From Streptomyces sp. NBC_00513 (GTDB taxonomy: Bacteria > Actinomycetota > Actinomycetes > Streptomycetales > Streptomycetaceae), in the NCBI RefSeq assembly GCF_041431415.1, contig NZ_CP107845.1, positions 4,588,001 to 4,652,000 on the forward strand: DNA of 64,000 nt. The letters are read 5' to 3'. Both the position numbers and the translations under genes were made by a program. The notes beneath the pieces are model-generated. The model was not told the DNA's origin and ran no database searches. It was given only the letters and a program-made list of their open reading frames with translations. Below, piece after piece: positions 39,458 to 51,621 of this stretch (positions are counted from its first letter, which is position 1; each line of letters starts with the position of its first letter).

Positions 39458-40422
39458 ACGACGTCCTCGACGTCGCCCTGCGACTGATCGTCGTCTTCGT
39501 CGTCTTCCTCGTGCTCCCGCTCGTCGTCGGGCAGACCGAGCACAAGGTGATGGCCCACATGCAGGGCCGCCTCGGCCCCATGTACGCGGGCGGCTTCCAC
39601 GGCTGGGCCCAGCTCGTCGCCGACGGCGTGAAGTTCGCGCAGAAGGAGGACATCGTCCCGGCCGACGCCGACCGGCGGATCTTCCAGCTCGCCCCCGCCG
39701 TCGCGCTGCTCCCCTACCTCCTGGTCCTCCTCGTCATCCCCATCGGCCCCGGCGAGGGCGCGGTCGGCCAGGTCATCGACGCGGGCCTGTTCTTCGCCCT
39801 CGCCGTCATGGGCGTCGGCGTACTCGGCAGCCTGATGGCCGGCTGGGCCTCGGCGAACAAGTTCTCCCTGCTGGGGGGTCTGCGTACCGCCGCTCAACTG
39901 CTGGCGTACGAGCTGCCCATGCTGCTCACGGCCGCCTCGGTGGCCATGGCGGCCGGCACGGTCTCCCTCCCCGGCATCGTCGACGCCTTCCAGTGGTGGT
40001 GGCTGCCCTGGCAGATCGTCGGCGCGCTCGTCTTCTTCATCGCCGGCCTCGCCGAACTCCAACGGCCGCCCTTCGACATGCCCGTCGCCGACTCCGAGAT
40101 CATCTTCGGCGCGTACACCGAGTACACCGGCCTGCGCTTCGCGTTGTTCCTGCTCGCCGAGTACGCCGGCATCGTCGTCCTGTGCGGCCTCACCACCGTC
40201 CTCTTCCTCGGCGGCTGGCACGGCCCCTTCGGCGGGGACGACCTGGGGTGGGTCTGGACCCTCCTCAAGGTCGCCGTCCTCGCCTTCGTGGTGATCTGGC
40301 TCCGCGTGAGCTACCCCCGACTGCGCGAGGACCAGTTGCAAAAGCTCGCCTGGACCGTCCTCATCCCGCTCGCGCTCGCCCAGATCGCGCTCACCGGCAT
40401 CGTGAAGGTGGCGATCAACTGA
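39454..40422 (+). CDS. nuoH2: NADH-quinone oxidoreductase subunit H, second copy (NuoH2)
   Basis: 322 aa, close to the E. coli length and about 130 residues shorter than NuoH1. Conserved parts include [19 protein letters not shown] (in place of [16 protein letters not shown]), [47 protein letters not shown] and [12 protein letters not shown]. The first loop lacks the usual ERR/ERK arginine context, so the quinone entrance differs from that of NuoH1. GTGA overlap with nuoC2; the stop shares a base with the nuoI2 ATG. Confidence 0.94.
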   Translation: MNDVLDVALRLIVVFVVFLVLPLVVGQTEHKVMAHMQGRLGPMYAGGFHGWAQLVADGVKFAQKEDIVPADADRRIFQLAPAVALLPYLLVLLVIPIGPGEGAVGQVIDAGLFFALAVMGVGVLGSLMAGWASANKFSLLGGLRTAAQLLAYELPMLLTAASVAMAAGTVSLPGIVDAFQWWWLPWQIVGALVFFIAGLAELQRPPFDMPVADSEIIFGAYTEYTGLRFALFLLAEYAGIVVLCGLTTVLFLGGWHGPFGGDDLGWVWTLLKVAVLAFVVIWLRVSYPRLREDQLQKLAWTVLIPLALAQIALTGIVKVAIN

Positions 40423-41012
40423 TGCCCGTTCCCGGATCCGGCCTGGCCAAGGGCCTCGCCGTCACCCTGCGCACGATGACGAGGCGCTCGCACACCGCCC
40501 AGTACCCCGACGTGCAGCCCGAACTCCCGCCGCGCAGCCGCGGCGTCATCGCGCTGTTCGAGGAGAACTGCACGGTCTGCATGCTCTGCGCGCGCGAGTG
40601 CCCCGACTGGTGCATCTACATCGACTCCCACAAGGAGACGGTGCCCGCCGCCGCCCCCGGTGGCCGCGAGCGCAGCCGCAACGTCCTCGACCGCTTCGCC
40701 ATCGACTTCTCCCTCTGCATGTACTGCGGCATCTGCATCGAGGTGTGTCCCTTCGACGCCCTCTTCTGGTCGCCGGAGTTCGAGTACGCGGAGACCGACA
40801 TCCTCGAACTCACCCACGAGCGCGACAAGCTCCGCGAATGGATGTGGACCGTGCCGGCCCCGCCCGCCCTGGACCCGGCCGCCGAGGAGCCCAAGGAGAT
40901 CGCCGCCGCCCGCAAGGCCGTGGACAAGGCGGAAGCGGCTGCCGCCGCCGAAGCGGCCGCCGCCGCGGCCGCCGCGACCGAGACACCGACCGACCCGGAG
41001 GGAGACGCGTGA
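40422..41012 (+). CDS. nuoI2: NADH-quinone oxidoreductase subunit I, second copy (NuoI2)
   Basis: 196 aa. Two [4Fe-4S] sites: C50, C53, C56 and C60 ([12 protein letters not shown]), and C99, C102, C105 and C109 ([12 protein letters not shown]). A further C64 lies just after the first motif. The C-terminal 55 residues are Ala/Glu-rich. In complexes without an NADH module, such as chloroplast NDH, this subunit is the site where ferredoxin electrons enter, which makes it the candidate acceptor for KorAB-reduced ferredoxin here. The function is inferred. Confidence 0.94.
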   Translation: MPVPGSGLAKGLAVTLRTMTRRSHTAQYPDVQPELPPRSRGVIALFEENCTVCMLCARECPDWCIYIDSHKETVPAAAPGGRERSRNVLDRFAIDFSLCMYCGICIEVCPFDALFWSPEFEYAETDILELTHERDKLREWMWTVPAPPALDPAAEEPKEIAAARKAVDKAEAAAAAEAAAAAAAATETPTDPEGDA

Positions 41013-41593
41013 GCCCCGCCGCCACCCTGGCCGCCACCGGCCCCGGTTTCCTCTCCCCGACGGGCGTCGAGATCGCCTTCGTCCTCGTCGGCCTCGCCAC
41101 CCTCGGCGCGGCGCTCGTCACGGTCACCACCAAACAGCTCGTGCACGCCGCGCTGTGGCTGGTCGTGGCGCTCGGCGGGATCGCCGTCGAGTACCTGCTG
41201 CTGACCGCCGAGTTCATCGCGTGGGTGCAGGTGCTGATCTACCTCGGTTCCGTGGTCGTCCTGCTCCTCTTCGGACTGATGCTGACCAAGGCGCCCATCG
41301 GCCGGTCCCCGGACGCCGACTCGGGCAACCGCCCCGTCGCCCTCGGCGTCGCGATCGTCGCCGCCGTCGCACTCGTCTGGGTCGTCGTCGACGCCTTCCG
41401 CACCACCTGGATCGACCTCGACGGGGCCGCCCAGGGATCCACCCGGGTCACCGGCGAGTTCCTCTTCCAGCACTGGGTGCTGCCCTTCGAGGCCCTCTCC
41501 GTGCTCCTCCTCGCGGCCCTGATCGGCGCCATCGTCCTGTCCCGCAGGAACGACCCCGCCGCCGGCCCCGACGACCAGAAGGGGCCGCGCTGA
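41009..41593 (+). CDS. nuoJ2: NADH-quinone oxidoreductase subunit J, second copy (NuoJ2)
   Basis: 194 aa membrane subunit with five hydrophobic helices. Family segments are [24 protein letters not shown] and [25 protein letters not shown]. It is 76 residues shorter than NuoJ1, which has a longer hydrophilic tail. GTG start overlapping nuoI2; the stop touches the nuoK2 ATG. Confidence 0.93.
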   Translation: MSPAATLAATGPGFLSPTGVEIAFVLVGLATLGAALVTVTTKQLVHAALWLVVALGGIAVEYLLLTAEFIAWVQVLIYLGSVVVLLLFGLMLTKAPIGRSPDADSGNRPVALGVAIVAAVALVWVVVDAFRTTWIDLDGAAQGSTRVTGEFLFQHWVLPFEALSVLLLAALIGAIVLSRRNDPAAGPDDQKGPR

Positions 41594-41945
41594 TGCACCT
41601 CGCCTACCCGGCCGTCCTCGCGGCGCTCCTCTTCTGCGTCGGCCTGTACGGGGTACTCGCCCGCCGCAACGCCATCCTCGTGCTGATGGCCGTCGAGCTG
41701 ATGCTCAACGCCGTCAACCTCAACCTGGTGGCCTTCGACGTCTGGCTGCGCGACGCCCTGCACGCCGGCCAGGCCCTCACCCTCTTCACCATCGCCATCG
41801 CCGCCGCCGAGATCGGCATCGGCCTCGCGATCGTGCTGACGGTGTACCGCAACCGGGGCACCTCGGACGTCGACCGACTGCGCGACACCGCCGAGGGCCA
41901 CGAGCCCGCCCCGACCGATCCGAGCATCCAGAGCGAGGTCACCGC

Positions 41946-41949
<4 letters not shown>
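41593..41949 (+). CDS. nuoK2: NADH-quinone oxidoreductase subunit K, second copy (NuoK2)
   Basis: 118 aa. The three-helix core keeps both buried glutamates, E35 (VELMLNAVN) and E72 (AAAEIGIG), so the proton path should work. The extra 20 residues at the C-terminus are hydrophilic. It starts on the last base of nuoJ2 and ends in a GTGA overlap with nuoL2. Confidence 0.94.
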
Positions 41950-43990
<2,041 letters not shown>

Positions 43991-43994
<4 letters not shown>

Positions 43995-45586
43995 GCCGTG
44001 AGTCAGCCGTGATTGATATCAGCCCGTCCGTCATGCAGTTCCTCCTGGCGTTCGTCGTGGCCGTACCGCTCCTCGGCGCCGTCGCCGCCCTCCTGCCGGC
44101 CCCGCCCGGCCTCAAGGGCAAGAGCCCCGAACAGGCCGTGCTGCGCCACGGCGTGACCGTGACCGGCGTGATCCTCGCCGCGACGATCGCCCTGACCCTG
44201 GGCTTCGACCACGACGCCCCGTCCCGATTCCAGGCGACGACGGACATCGGCTGGATCCCGGCACTGGACATCCGGATCCACCTCGGCATCGACGGCATCT
44301 CGCTCCCTCTCCTCCTGATGACCGCGTTGCTGTTCTTCCTCTGCGCGCTCTTCAGCTACTTCAAGCTCCCCGAGGGCCCCTCCCCGAAGGCCTTCGTCGC
44401 CCTGCTGCTCGTCCTGGAGTCCGGCACCCTCGCGACCTTCGCCGTCCTCGACCTGCTGCTGTTCTTCCTGGCCTTCGAGATGGTCCTCATCCCGATGTAC
44501 TTCCTCATCGCCCGCTGGGGCGGCGCTCAGCGGCAGGCCGCCGCCTGGAAGTTCATCCTCTACACCCTCCTCGGATCCGTGGTCATGCTGCTCGGCCTGC
44601 TGCTGATCGGGCTGGACAGCGGCACTTTCGACATGGTGGCACTCGCCTCCGACAACGGCCGCGAACTGTCCCACACCACCCAGCTCCTGGCCGTGCTCGC
44701 CATCGGCCTCGGCCTCGCCGTGAAGACCCCCATGTGGCCCCTGCACAGTTGGCTGCCGGACGCACACACCGCCGCCCCCACCGTCGGATCGGTGCTGCTG
44801 GCGGGCGTGATGCTGAAGATGGGCACGTACGGGTTCGTCCGCATCCTGCTGCCGATCACCCCCGACGGCATGGCCACCTTCGCCCCCTACCTCGGCGCGT
44901 TCGCCGTCGTCGGCATCGTCTACGGGTCCCTCGCCTGCCTCGCGTTGGCCCGCAAGGGCAACAAGGGCGACCTCAAGCGGCTCATCGCCTACTCCTCCGT
45001 CGGCCACATGGGCTTCGTGCTCCTCGGCATCGCCTCCATGACCCCCACCGGCGTCAACGGCGCGCTGTTCGCCAACATCGCCCACGGCCTGATCACCGGC
45101 CTCCTCTTCTTCCTGGTCGGCGCCCTCAAGGACCGCTACGGCACCGCCGACCTCGACACCCTCGCCGGGGCGACCGGCGCCGCCCTCTACGGCCGCGCCC
45201 CCCGCCTCGGCGCGCTCCTCGCCTTCGCCGCCGTCGCCTCCCTGGGGCTGCCCGGCCTCGCCGGGTTCTGGGGCGAGATGCTGGCCCTGTTCGGTGCGTT
45301 CGACCCGGCCGAGGGACTGCCCCGGTCGGCGTTCCTCACGTACACGGCCGTCGGCGCGTTCGGCACGCTGCTCACCGCCGGCTACCTCTTGGTCGTCGTC
45401 CGCCGGGTCTGCATGGGCGACCCGAAGGCCGGACCCGAGATCACCGTCGCCGACGTCCGGCACTACGAGTTCGCCGCCTGGACCCCGCTCGTCGCCCTCA
45501 CCGTCCTCGCCGGCCTGTGGCCCGCCGTCCTCCTCGGCCTCACCGACCCGGCCGTCCAGAAGCTCCTCGCAGGAGGCAACTCATGA
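43991..45586 (+). CDS. nuoM2: NADH-quinone oxidoreductase subunit M, second copy (NuoM2)
   Basis: 531 aa from the GTG at 43991 that overlaps the nuoL2 stop; a GTG at 44009 is an alternative. Family features are [25 protein letters not shown] with the key Glu, the lysine helix [19 protein letters not shown], and [21 protein letters not shown]. Membrane-arm antiporter-like subunit. The stop lies in an ATGA overlap with nuoN2, which also has a strong AGGAGG site. Confidence 0.95.
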
Positions 45587-47142
45587 CGGTCCTGTCCGCC
45601 GCGGGCGCGCAGACCCCGAGCCTGGTCCAGTCCGTGGACTGGCTCGCCATCGCCCCCGTCGTCATCACCGCCGCCGTCGCCCTCGTCGTCCTGGTCGCGG
45701 ACCTCTTCCTGCCCGAGGAGCGCAAGCCGCTGCTCGGCTGGGTCTCCGTGGCCGGGCTCGCCGCCGCGACCGCCTCCCTGCTGCCGCTGCGCGCCGGCGA
45801 CCGCGCCACCTTCTGCCTCACCGGCGACCCCGGCGCGTGCAGCTACACCGCGGACCACTTCGCGCTCGTCGTGCAGTTCCTGGTGCTGGCCGGCGCCCTG
45901 GTCACCGCCCTGCTGTCGGTCACCGCCGTCCGCGACGGCCGCATGCCGGCGGGCGAGTACTGGTTCCTGCTGCTCTCCTCGGCCGCCGGCGCGGCCCTGC
46001 TGCCCGCCTCCCGGGACCTCGCCACCCTGATCGTCGCCCTCGAAGTCGCCTCGCTGCCGGCCTTCGCCCTCGTCGGCATGCGCCGCGGCGACCGGCTGTC
46101 CTCCGAGGCCGCCCTCAAGTTCTTCCTGTCCTCGGTCACCGCCACCGCCGTGTCCCTGATGGGCGTCGCCTTCGTCTACGCGGCCACCGGCTCCCTGCAC
46201 CTCGCCCAGGTCGCCGACCGGCTCGAAGACGTCCCCGCGCGGTTCGACACCCTCGCCATGGCGGGCGTCGCCCTCACCCTCGTCGGTTTCGCCTTCAAGA
46301 CGGCGGCCGTCCCCTTCCACTTCTGGGTCCCCGACACCTACGTGGGCGCCCCGCTGCCCATCGCGGGCTACCTCTCGGTGATCGGCAAGGCCGTCGGCTT
46401 CACCGGCCTGATCCTCGTCACCGTCATCGCCTTCCCGGCGTACTCCGACATCTGGGGCCCGGCGCTGGCCGTCCTCGCCGCGTTGACCATGACCGTCGGC
46501 AACGTCGCCGCCCTGCGCCAGTCCGCCGACCGCCCGAACAGCGCCGTCCGCCTCCTCGCCTGGTCCTCGGTGGGCCAGGCCGGCTACCTGCTGGTCCCGA
46601 TCGCCGCCGCCGCGTACTCCGACCGCGACCAGATCGGCTCCACCGTCGCCTACGCCCTCATGTACGCGGCCGTGAACCTCGGCGCCTTCGCCGTGGCCGC
46701 CCTGGTCGCCCGCACCAAGCCGCTGCACCGCATCGACGACTACCGGGGCCTGTACGCCGAGCGCCCCGCCGCCGCCCTGGCCCTGGCCTTCTTCCTGCTG
46801 TGCCTGGCCGGACTGCCGCCCGGCCTCATCGGCCTCTTCGCGAAGGTCACCGTCTTCCGCTCGGCGGTCGACGCCGGGCTGGGCTGGCTGGCCGTGCTGA
46901 TGGCGATCAACGTCGTGATCGCCCTGTACTACTACCTGCGCTGGACGGCCCTGCTCTTCCGCGCCCCGCGGGAGGCCGCGGGCGAGAGCGCGGGCGAGGG
47001 CGCGGCCACCGCCGGGGCCCGGGTGAAGGCCCCCCTGCCGATCACCGTCGCCATCGTGCTCACCGGAGTCACCGCCCTGGTCCTCTCGGGCGCCCCGCAG
47101 CTCATCCTGCGCTTCGCCGCGGGCAGCCTCTTCCCGCAGTAG
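45583..47142 (+). CDS. nuoN2: NADH-quinone oxidoreductase subunit N, second copy (NuoN2)
   Basis: 519 aa, the last gene of the second cluster. Core segments are [45 protein letters not shown] and [21 protein letters not shown] Cys pair near residues 82-90 ([10 protein letters not shown]) in the loop between early helices is unlike NuoN1. The ATG at 45583 is preceded by AGGAGG. A 233-base gap separates it from htpX; no clear hairpin was seen in it, so transcription may continue or end elsewhere. Confidence 0.95.
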   Translation: MTVLSAAGAQTPSLVQSVDWLAIAPVVITAAVALVVLVADLFLPEERKPLLGWVSVAGLAAATASLLPLRAGDRATFCLTGDPGACSYTADHFALVVQFLVLAGALVTALLSVTAVRDGRMPAGEYWFLLLSSAAGAALLPASRDLATLIVALEVASLPAFALVGMRRGDRLSSEAALKFFLSSVTATAVSLMGVAFVYAATGSLHLAQVADRLEDVPARFDTLAMAGVALTLVGFAFKTAAVPFHFWVPDTYVGAPLPIAGYLSVIGKAVGFTGLILVTVIAFPAYSDIWGPALAVLAALTMTVGNVAALRQSADRPNSAVRLLAWSSVGQAGYLLVPIAAAAYSDRDQIGSTVAYALMYAAVNLGAFAVAALVARTKPLHRIDDYRGLYAERPAAALALAFFLLCLAGLPPGLIGLFAKVTVFRSAVDAGLGWLAVLMAINVVIALYYYLRWTALLFRAPREAAGESAGEGAATAGARVKAPLPITVAIVLTGVTALVLSGAPQLILRFAAGSLFPQ

Positions 47143-47375
47143 CCGCCCGCCCCGCACGCCCGCCCACACGCCGTCCCGCACGCCGTGACCCGTACGGAGC
47201 AATGCCCACGGCCGCCCCGCCGCCCGGCCCACCGGTGCGGCGTCCCCGTCGTGCCCCGGGAACCAGACGCCCCCACCTCGCGTTGACCAGGAAGGAAGGG
47301 TCCACTGGACCGGAGACCCTTCGCACCGAAGATCCTGGACGGGGTCCCCCTGCCGCACCACTTGGAGGGCGTACC

Positions 47376-48239
47376 GTGCACCGCCGGCACAACGGGCTGA
47401 AGACCGCCGTACTCCTCGGCGGGCTGTCCGCACTCATCATCGTCATCGGAAGTTTCTTCGGGCGGGGCGGCCTGATCGTCGCCGTCCTCATCGCCCTCGG
47501 GACGAACGCGTACGCGTACTGGAACAGCGACAAGCTGGCTCTACGCGCGATGCGCGCCCGCCCCGTGAGCGAGTTCGAGGCCCCCGAGCTGTACCGCATG
47601 GTCCGCGAGCTCTCCACCTCCGCGCGCCAGCCCATGCCCCGGCTCTACATCTCGCCGACCGAGGCCCCCAACGCCTTCGCCACCGGCCGCAACCCGCGCA
47701 ATGCCGCGGTCTGCTGCACCGAGGGCATCCTGCGCATCCTCGACGAACGCGAGCTGCGCGGGGTGATCGGCCACGAGCTGAGCCACGTCTACAACCGCGA
47801 CATCCTCATCTCGTCCGTCGCCGGAGCACTCGCCTCCGTGATCATGTTCCTGGTCAACTTCGCCTGGCTGATCCCCATCGGCCGCTCGAACGACGACGAG
47901 GGACCCGGCCTGTTCGGCATGCTGCTGATCATGATTCTCGGCCCGTTGGCCGCGTCCGTGATCCAGCTCGCCATCAGCCGCTCGCGCGAGTACGAGGCCG
48001 ACGCCTCCGGAGCCCAGCTCACCGGCGACCCGTTGGCCCTGGCGAGCGCCCTGCGCAAGCTGGACGCCGGCACCAAGCAGCTGCCGCTGCCCCCGGAACC
48101 ACGTCTGGAGACGGCGAGTCACATGATGATCGCCAACCCCTTCCGCCCCGGTGAGGGATTGTCGAGGATGTTCTCGACGCACCCCCCGATGGCCGAGCGC
48201 ATCGCCCGGCTCGAACAGATGGCAGGCCGTACGCAGTGA
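47376..48239 (+). CDS. htpX: HtpX-type zinc metalloprotease (M48B)
   Basis: 287 aa membrane protease that degrades damaged membrane proteins. Two N-terminal helices (residues 10-25 and 32-48), the zinc motif HELSH with H133, E134 and H137, two further helices (about 145-165 and 180-200), then the third ligand Glu in SRSREYEAD. The GTG at 47376 has GGAGGG upstream. It overlaps the YccF gene (GTGA). Its position directly after the second nuo cluster suggests a link to membrane-protein quality control, but it may have its own promoter in the 233-base gap. Confidence 0.94.
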   Translation: MHRRHNGLKTAVLLGGLSALIIVIGSFFGRGGLIVAVLIALGTNAYAYWNSDKLALRAMRARPVSEFEAPELYRMVRELSTSARQPMPRLYISPTEAPNAFATGRNPRNAAVCCTEGILRILDERELRGVIGHELSHVYNRDILISSVAGALASVIMFLVNFAWLIPIGRSNDDEGPGLFGMLLIMILGPLAASVIQLAISRSREYEADASGAQLTGDPLALASALRKLDAGTKQLPLPPEPRLETASHMMIANPFRPGEGLSRMFSTHPPMAERIARLEQMAGRTQ

Positions 48240-48628
48240 AGACAATCCTGAACGTGATCTGGCTCGTACTCAGCGGCGTCTGGCTGTTCCTCGGCTACTG
48301 CCTCGCGGGTGTGATCCTCTGCATCACCATCATCGGCATCCCCTTCGGCATCGCCGCCTTCCGCATCGCGGTGTACGCCCTGTGGCCCTTCGGCTACACG
48401 ACCGTCGAGCGACACGACTCCGGCGCCGGCTCCTGCGTCGGCAACGTCCTGTGGCTGGTCCTGGCGGGCTGGTGGCTGGCCCTCGGCCACATCGTCACCG
48501 GCATCGCGCTCTGCGTCACGATCATCGGCATCCCCTTCGGCATCGCCAACTTCAAGATGGTCCCGCTCTCCCTGCTCCCGCTGGGCCGCGAGATCGTCCC
48601 GACCGACGCCCCCTTCGCCTCCCGCTGA
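48236..48628 (+). CDS. YccF-domain membrane protein
   Basis: 130 aa. Two copies of the YccF repeat are visible: [18 protein letters not shown] with [16 protein letters not shown], and [18 protein letters not shown] with [16 protein letters not shown]. Four or so membrane helices. The function is unknown in all species. GTG start coupled to htpX. A hairpin follows the stop. Confidence 0.9.
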   Translation: MKTILNVIWLVLSGVWLFLGYCLAGVILCITIIGIPFGIAAFRIAVYALWPFGYTTVERHDSGAGSCVGNVLWLVLAGWWLALGHIVTGIALCVTIIGIPFGIANFKMVPLSLLPLGREIVPTDAPFASR

Positions 48629-48645
48629 CCCGGCTCGCGGGCCCC

Positions 48646-48668
48646 GGGCGTCGCCCTAGGCGACGCCC
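48646..48668. terminator. Bidirectional hairpin whose loop is the SulP stop codon
   Basis: Ten-bp arms GGGCGTCGCC (48646-48655) and GGCGACGCCC (48659-48668) with a 3-base loop 48656-48658, which is exactly the minus-strand TAG of the SulP gene. It can end transcription from both converging sides. Confidence 0.75.
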
Positions 48669-50089
48669 TCGCGGCCGGGGAGGGGCGTACGGGCACGGGC
48701 CCGCTCCCATCCGTCGAGGGCCGTCAGGCAGGCGTGGTCGAGGTGCCGCAGCCCGCCCAGGTCCAGCCGTACGCGCTGCCCGGGCGGCAGCGCGTCCAGG
48801 GAGTCCAACAGCTTCGGCAGCCGCAGGAAGTTGGCGTTCCCCAGCACCCGGACACACAGCACGTCCCCCTCCCACACCTCCTCCAGGTGCACGTGGGAGG
48901 TCTCCCAGGCCGCCTTGGCGACGGCCAGACCCAGTCCGATGAGCACCCCCTCGAACAGGTTGGTCGCCACGATCGCCGACGCGGTCACCACCAGCACCAC
49001 CGCCTCGCCCCGGTGCGTCCGCCACAGCGCGGCCACCGCCCTGGCCGGCAGCAGCTTCCATCCGGCGTGCAGCAGCACCCCGGCCAGTGCCGCGAGCGGC
49101 ACCACCTCCAGCACCTGCGGCAGAGCCACGGCGAACAACAACAGCCAACCCCCGTGCATCACCCGCGCCGCCCGGGTCCGCGCCCCCGCCTCCACGTTCG
49201 CGGCGCTGCGCACGATCACGGCGGTCATCGGCAGCGCCCCGAGCAGCCCGCAGGTGAGGTTCCCGACGCCCTGGGCGACCAGCTCCCGGTCGTAGTGGGT
49301 GCGCGGCCCGTCGTGCATGCGGTCGACGGCCGCCGCGCTGAACAGGGTCTCCGCGGACGCGATCAGCGCGAGCGCCACCACCGTCCCGACAGCTCCCACC
49401 GACAGCAGCACCCCGAAGTCGTCCACGGCCGGCAGGGTCACCGCCTCCAGCACGCCCTTCACCCGCACCCGGTCCACCGGGAGCCGCAACAGCGCGGCCG
49501 CGGCGGTCGCCGCCGCCACCCCGACGAGCGCCCCCGGTACGAGCCTGATCCGGGCCGGCGCGCGCCGCCAGAGCACCATCACGGCGATGGTCCCGGCCCC
49601 GAGCGCCACGGCGGCCCAGTCGGCCTGCGCCCCGAGCACGTGCACCCCACCCAGCTTCGCGAGGGTCTGCCCGGGGGCCCGGACCCCGCCCAGCGCGTAC
49701 AACTGACCCGCGATCAGTACGAGCCCGATCCCGGCCAGCATCCCCTGCACCACGGCGACGGAGATCGCCCGGAACCACCGCCCGAGCCGGAGCGCCCCCA
49801 TGGCGAGTTGCAGCAGCCCGGCAGCCACCACCAGCGCCCCGAGCGCGGGCAGACCGTACGCCCGCACGGCCTCGTAGACGAGTACGGTCAGCCCCGCGGC
49901 CGGGCCACTGACCTGGAGCGAACTCCCGCGGAACCAGCCGGTGACGAGGCCTCCGACCACCCCGGTGACGATGCCGAGTTCGGCCGGCACCCCGGAGGCG
50001 ACGGCGACGCCGACACAGAGCGGCAGCGCGACGAGCGCGACGACGACGGACGCCCCGAAGTCTTCGCGAAACGTACCGGCCCCAGGCAT
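48656..50089 (-). CDS. SulP-family inorganic anion transporter
   Basis: 477 aa from the ATG at 50089, which has AGGGGGT about 8 bases upstream; the longer reading frame to 50296 adds a Pro/Arg-rich leader unlike the family. The N-terminal transport core includes FGASVVVALVALPLCVGVAVASGVP and GLVTGWFRGSSLQVSGPAAGL, the SLC26/SulP signature, followed by ten or more helices. A STAS domain fills the last 100 residues (CVRVLGNANFLRLPKLLDSL and RVRLDLGGLRHLDHACLTAL). It carries sulfate, bicarbonate or a related anion. No carbonic anhydrase domain is fused or adjacent. Confidence 0.93.
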   Translation of the reverse strand: MPGAGTFREDFGASVVVALVALPLCVGVAVASGVPAELGIVTGVVGGLVTGWFRGSSLQVSGPAAGLTVLVYEAVRAYGLPALGALVVAAGLLQLAMGALRLGRWFRAISVAVVQGMLAGIGLVLIAGQLYALGGVRAPGQTLAKLGGVHVLGAQADWAAVALGAGTIAVMVLWRRAPARIRLVPGALVGVAAATAAAALLRLPVDRVRVKGVLEAVTLPAVDDFGVLLSVGAVGTVVALALIASAETLFSAAAVDRMHDGPRTHYDRELVAQGVGNLTCGLLGALPMTAVIVRSAANVEAGARTRAARVMHGGWLLLFAVALPQVLEVVPLAALAGVLLHAGWKLLPARAVAALWRTHRGEAVVLVVTASAIVATNLFEGVLIGLGLAVAKAAWETSHVHLEEVWEGDVLCVRVLGNANFLRLPKLLDSLDALPPGQRVRLDLGGLRHLDHACLTALDGWERARARTPLPGREGVA

Positions 50090-50518
50090 GCGAGAACCCC
50101 CTGCCACGTGATGGATGGTTGTCACCCAGCGTGGTGGGCGCACCGGCCCGTGCCCAGTGACCACAGGGGCCCGCGGCGGAGCACGCGCCGCACACGCCCC
50201 GCACACGCGCGGTCCACCACCCGGACGGGCCGGGGACGACGGGGCACCGCCCCGAACCGGCAACCATCGGCGCCAGAGCGCCGCGAGCCCGTCCACGGAT
50301 ACGAACGGGCGCAGCCGTGACGGGTCTCTTCACCTCGTTGCCGGTGGACGCCTCACCGCGTGGATCCCTCACCGCGTGGGTCCCTTGCCGCGGGCGGGGT
50401 CACGGCCGCGGGAACGGCGGCCGACACGTCGCGGGCGGCCTCACGACCGCGCGCGGGACGCGGTTCTGCCGGATCTCTCGACGGCAGGCCGATGAACGGC
50501 CGTTCAAAGTGGAAGGGG
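50090..50518. other. Non-coding stretch with a 16-bp tandem repeat
   Basis: No convincing gene is seen here. It holds the upstream region of the SulP gene and a 16-bp tandem repeat, CCTCACCGCGTGGATC at 50351-50366 and CCTCACCGCGTGGGTC at 50367-50382, with a weaker third copy. The rest is G+C-rich sequence without an obvious promoter. Confidence 0.6.
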
Positions 50519-50590
50519 CGGGGCGGCCGGATTCGAACCGGCGTCCTCCTCCATGCTGTGTAGGCGCACTACCTCTGTGCTACGACCCCG
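50519..50590 (-). pseudogene. Degenerate tRNA (tRNA pseudogene)
   Basis: The minus strand folds like a tRNA. The D-arm is GCAC-loop-GTGC. The T-arm is perfect: GCCGG, TTCGAAT, CCGGC. A 5-base variable region AGGAC lies before it. The anticodon stem (CCTAC/GGAGG) has one mismatch, and the loop ACAGCAT lacks the universal U33. The acceptor pairs GGGGTCG with CGCCCC, as though one G had been lost from the 3' side. These defects in two essential places argue for a decayed gene rather than a working tRNA. If read as it stands, the anticodon would be AGC. Identity is uncertain. Confidence 0.55.
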
Positions 50591-50791
50591 CTTGCCGTGA
50601 TCATAGCCGGCCCGCCCCACCCCGGCGCCGGCGATTTTTCCGACAGGCCCGCCGAGCCGCACCTGTGGCGCACCTGCGGCCGGACGGCGAGGGCACAACG
50701 CGGGCAGCCGTCGAGGCGGTCCTCGGCGCCGTGCCCCCGTTGTGCCCCGCCACGCTCACCTGGAAGCGTTGGTGCGGGTCGGAGACCCTGA

Positions 50792-51280
50792 TCAGCGGTA
50801 GTTCACGAACTGGATCGCGAAGTCCAGGTCCTTGCCCTTGAGGAGGGACTGGATGGTCTGGAGGTCGTCGCGGCTCTTGGAGCTGACGCGCAGCTCATCG
50901 CCCTGGACCAGAGCCTTGACGCCCTTGGGACCCTCGTCACGAATGATCTTCGCGACCTTCTTCGCGTTCTCCTGGGAGATGCCCTCCTCGATCGTCGCGA
51001 AGATCTTGTACTCCTTGCCGGACAGCTGCGGCTCACCGGCGTCCAGGGCCTTGAGCGAGATCCCGCGCTTGACCAGCTTGGTCTCGAAGACGTCGAGGAC
51101 GGCCTTCACGCGCTCCTCGGAGTTCGCCTCCAGCAGGATCTTCTCGCCGGACCAGGCGATCGACGCGCCCGTCCCCTTGAAGTCGTAACGCTGGGAGAGC
51201 TCCTTGGCGGCCTGGTTGAGGGCGTTGTCGACCTCCTGCCGCTCGACCTTCGAGACGATGTCGAAACTGGAGTCGGCCAT
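50792..51280 (-). CDS. yajQ: YajQ-family nucleotide-binding protein
   Basis: 162 aa. Starts [20 protein letters not shown] and contains [42 protein letters not shown], and [14 protein letters not shown], all typical of YajQ/DUF520. Members have two RRM-like subdomains and bind cyclic di-GMP in Xanthomonas and RNA or tRNA in other settings. The ATG at 51280 has GGAG at good distance. It lies upstream of, and divergent from, tRNA-Tyr. Confidence 0.95.
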   Translation of the reverse strand: MADSSFDIVSKVERQEVDNALNQAAKELSQRYDFKGTGASIAWSGEKILLEANSEERVKAVLDVFETKLVKRGISLKALDAGEPQLSGKEYKIFATIEEGISQENAKKVAKIIRDEGPKGVKALVQGDELRVSSKSRDDLQTIQSLLKGKDLDFAIQFVNYR

Positions 51281-51420
51281 GTGCTGTGGCTCCTTGAAGT
51301 CGGCTGTGTGATGCCCCGGAGGGCGCGGCCGGACAACCCCGGCCCGCTCCGCAAAGCCTAGCCACCACGCCCACGTGCGGCGCTGATCAATCCTGTGGCG
51401 AAGCACCCCCGGCCATCGGG

Positions 51421-51473
51421 TATTGTTTACGTCGTTGCCACGGAGCGCCGCCGCAAGGCGGAAAAACGGCAAC
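51421..51473 (+). promoter_or_regulatory. Promoter element and structured leader of tRNA-Tyr
   Basis: TATTGT at 51421-51426 resembles a -10 box 55 bases before the tRNA. The leader can fold into a stem GTTGCC/GGCAAC (51434-51439 with 51468-51473) that encloses a hairpin CCGCC-GCAA-GGCGG (51448-51461) closed by a GNRA tetraloop. The fold is read by eye. Confidence 0.5.
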
Positions 51474-51480
51474 ATCTCTT

Positions 51481-51562
<82 letters not shown>

Positions 51563-51570
51563 CGCGAAAG

Positions 51571-51601
51571 AGGCCCCCGTTCACCCAGTGAACGGGGGCC
51601 T
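51571..51601 (+). terminator. Terminator of tRNA-Tyr
   Basis: Perfect 14-bp inverted repeat (51571-51584 and 51588-51601) with a 3-base loop, followed by the T-rich TCTTCGTTC. Strong intrinsic type. Confidence 0.92.
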
Positions 51602-51621
51602 TCTTCGTTCCCCGGCCGCCC

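Noticed and set aside
47143..47375. Terminator or small gene between nuoN2 and htpX
   Set aside because: No clear hairpin and no convincing reading frame; left as an untyped gap.
50351..50390. 16-bp tandem repeat as a CRISPR or replication-iteron array
   Set aside because: Only two to three contiguous copies, no spacers and no partner genes; recorded as a simple repeat.
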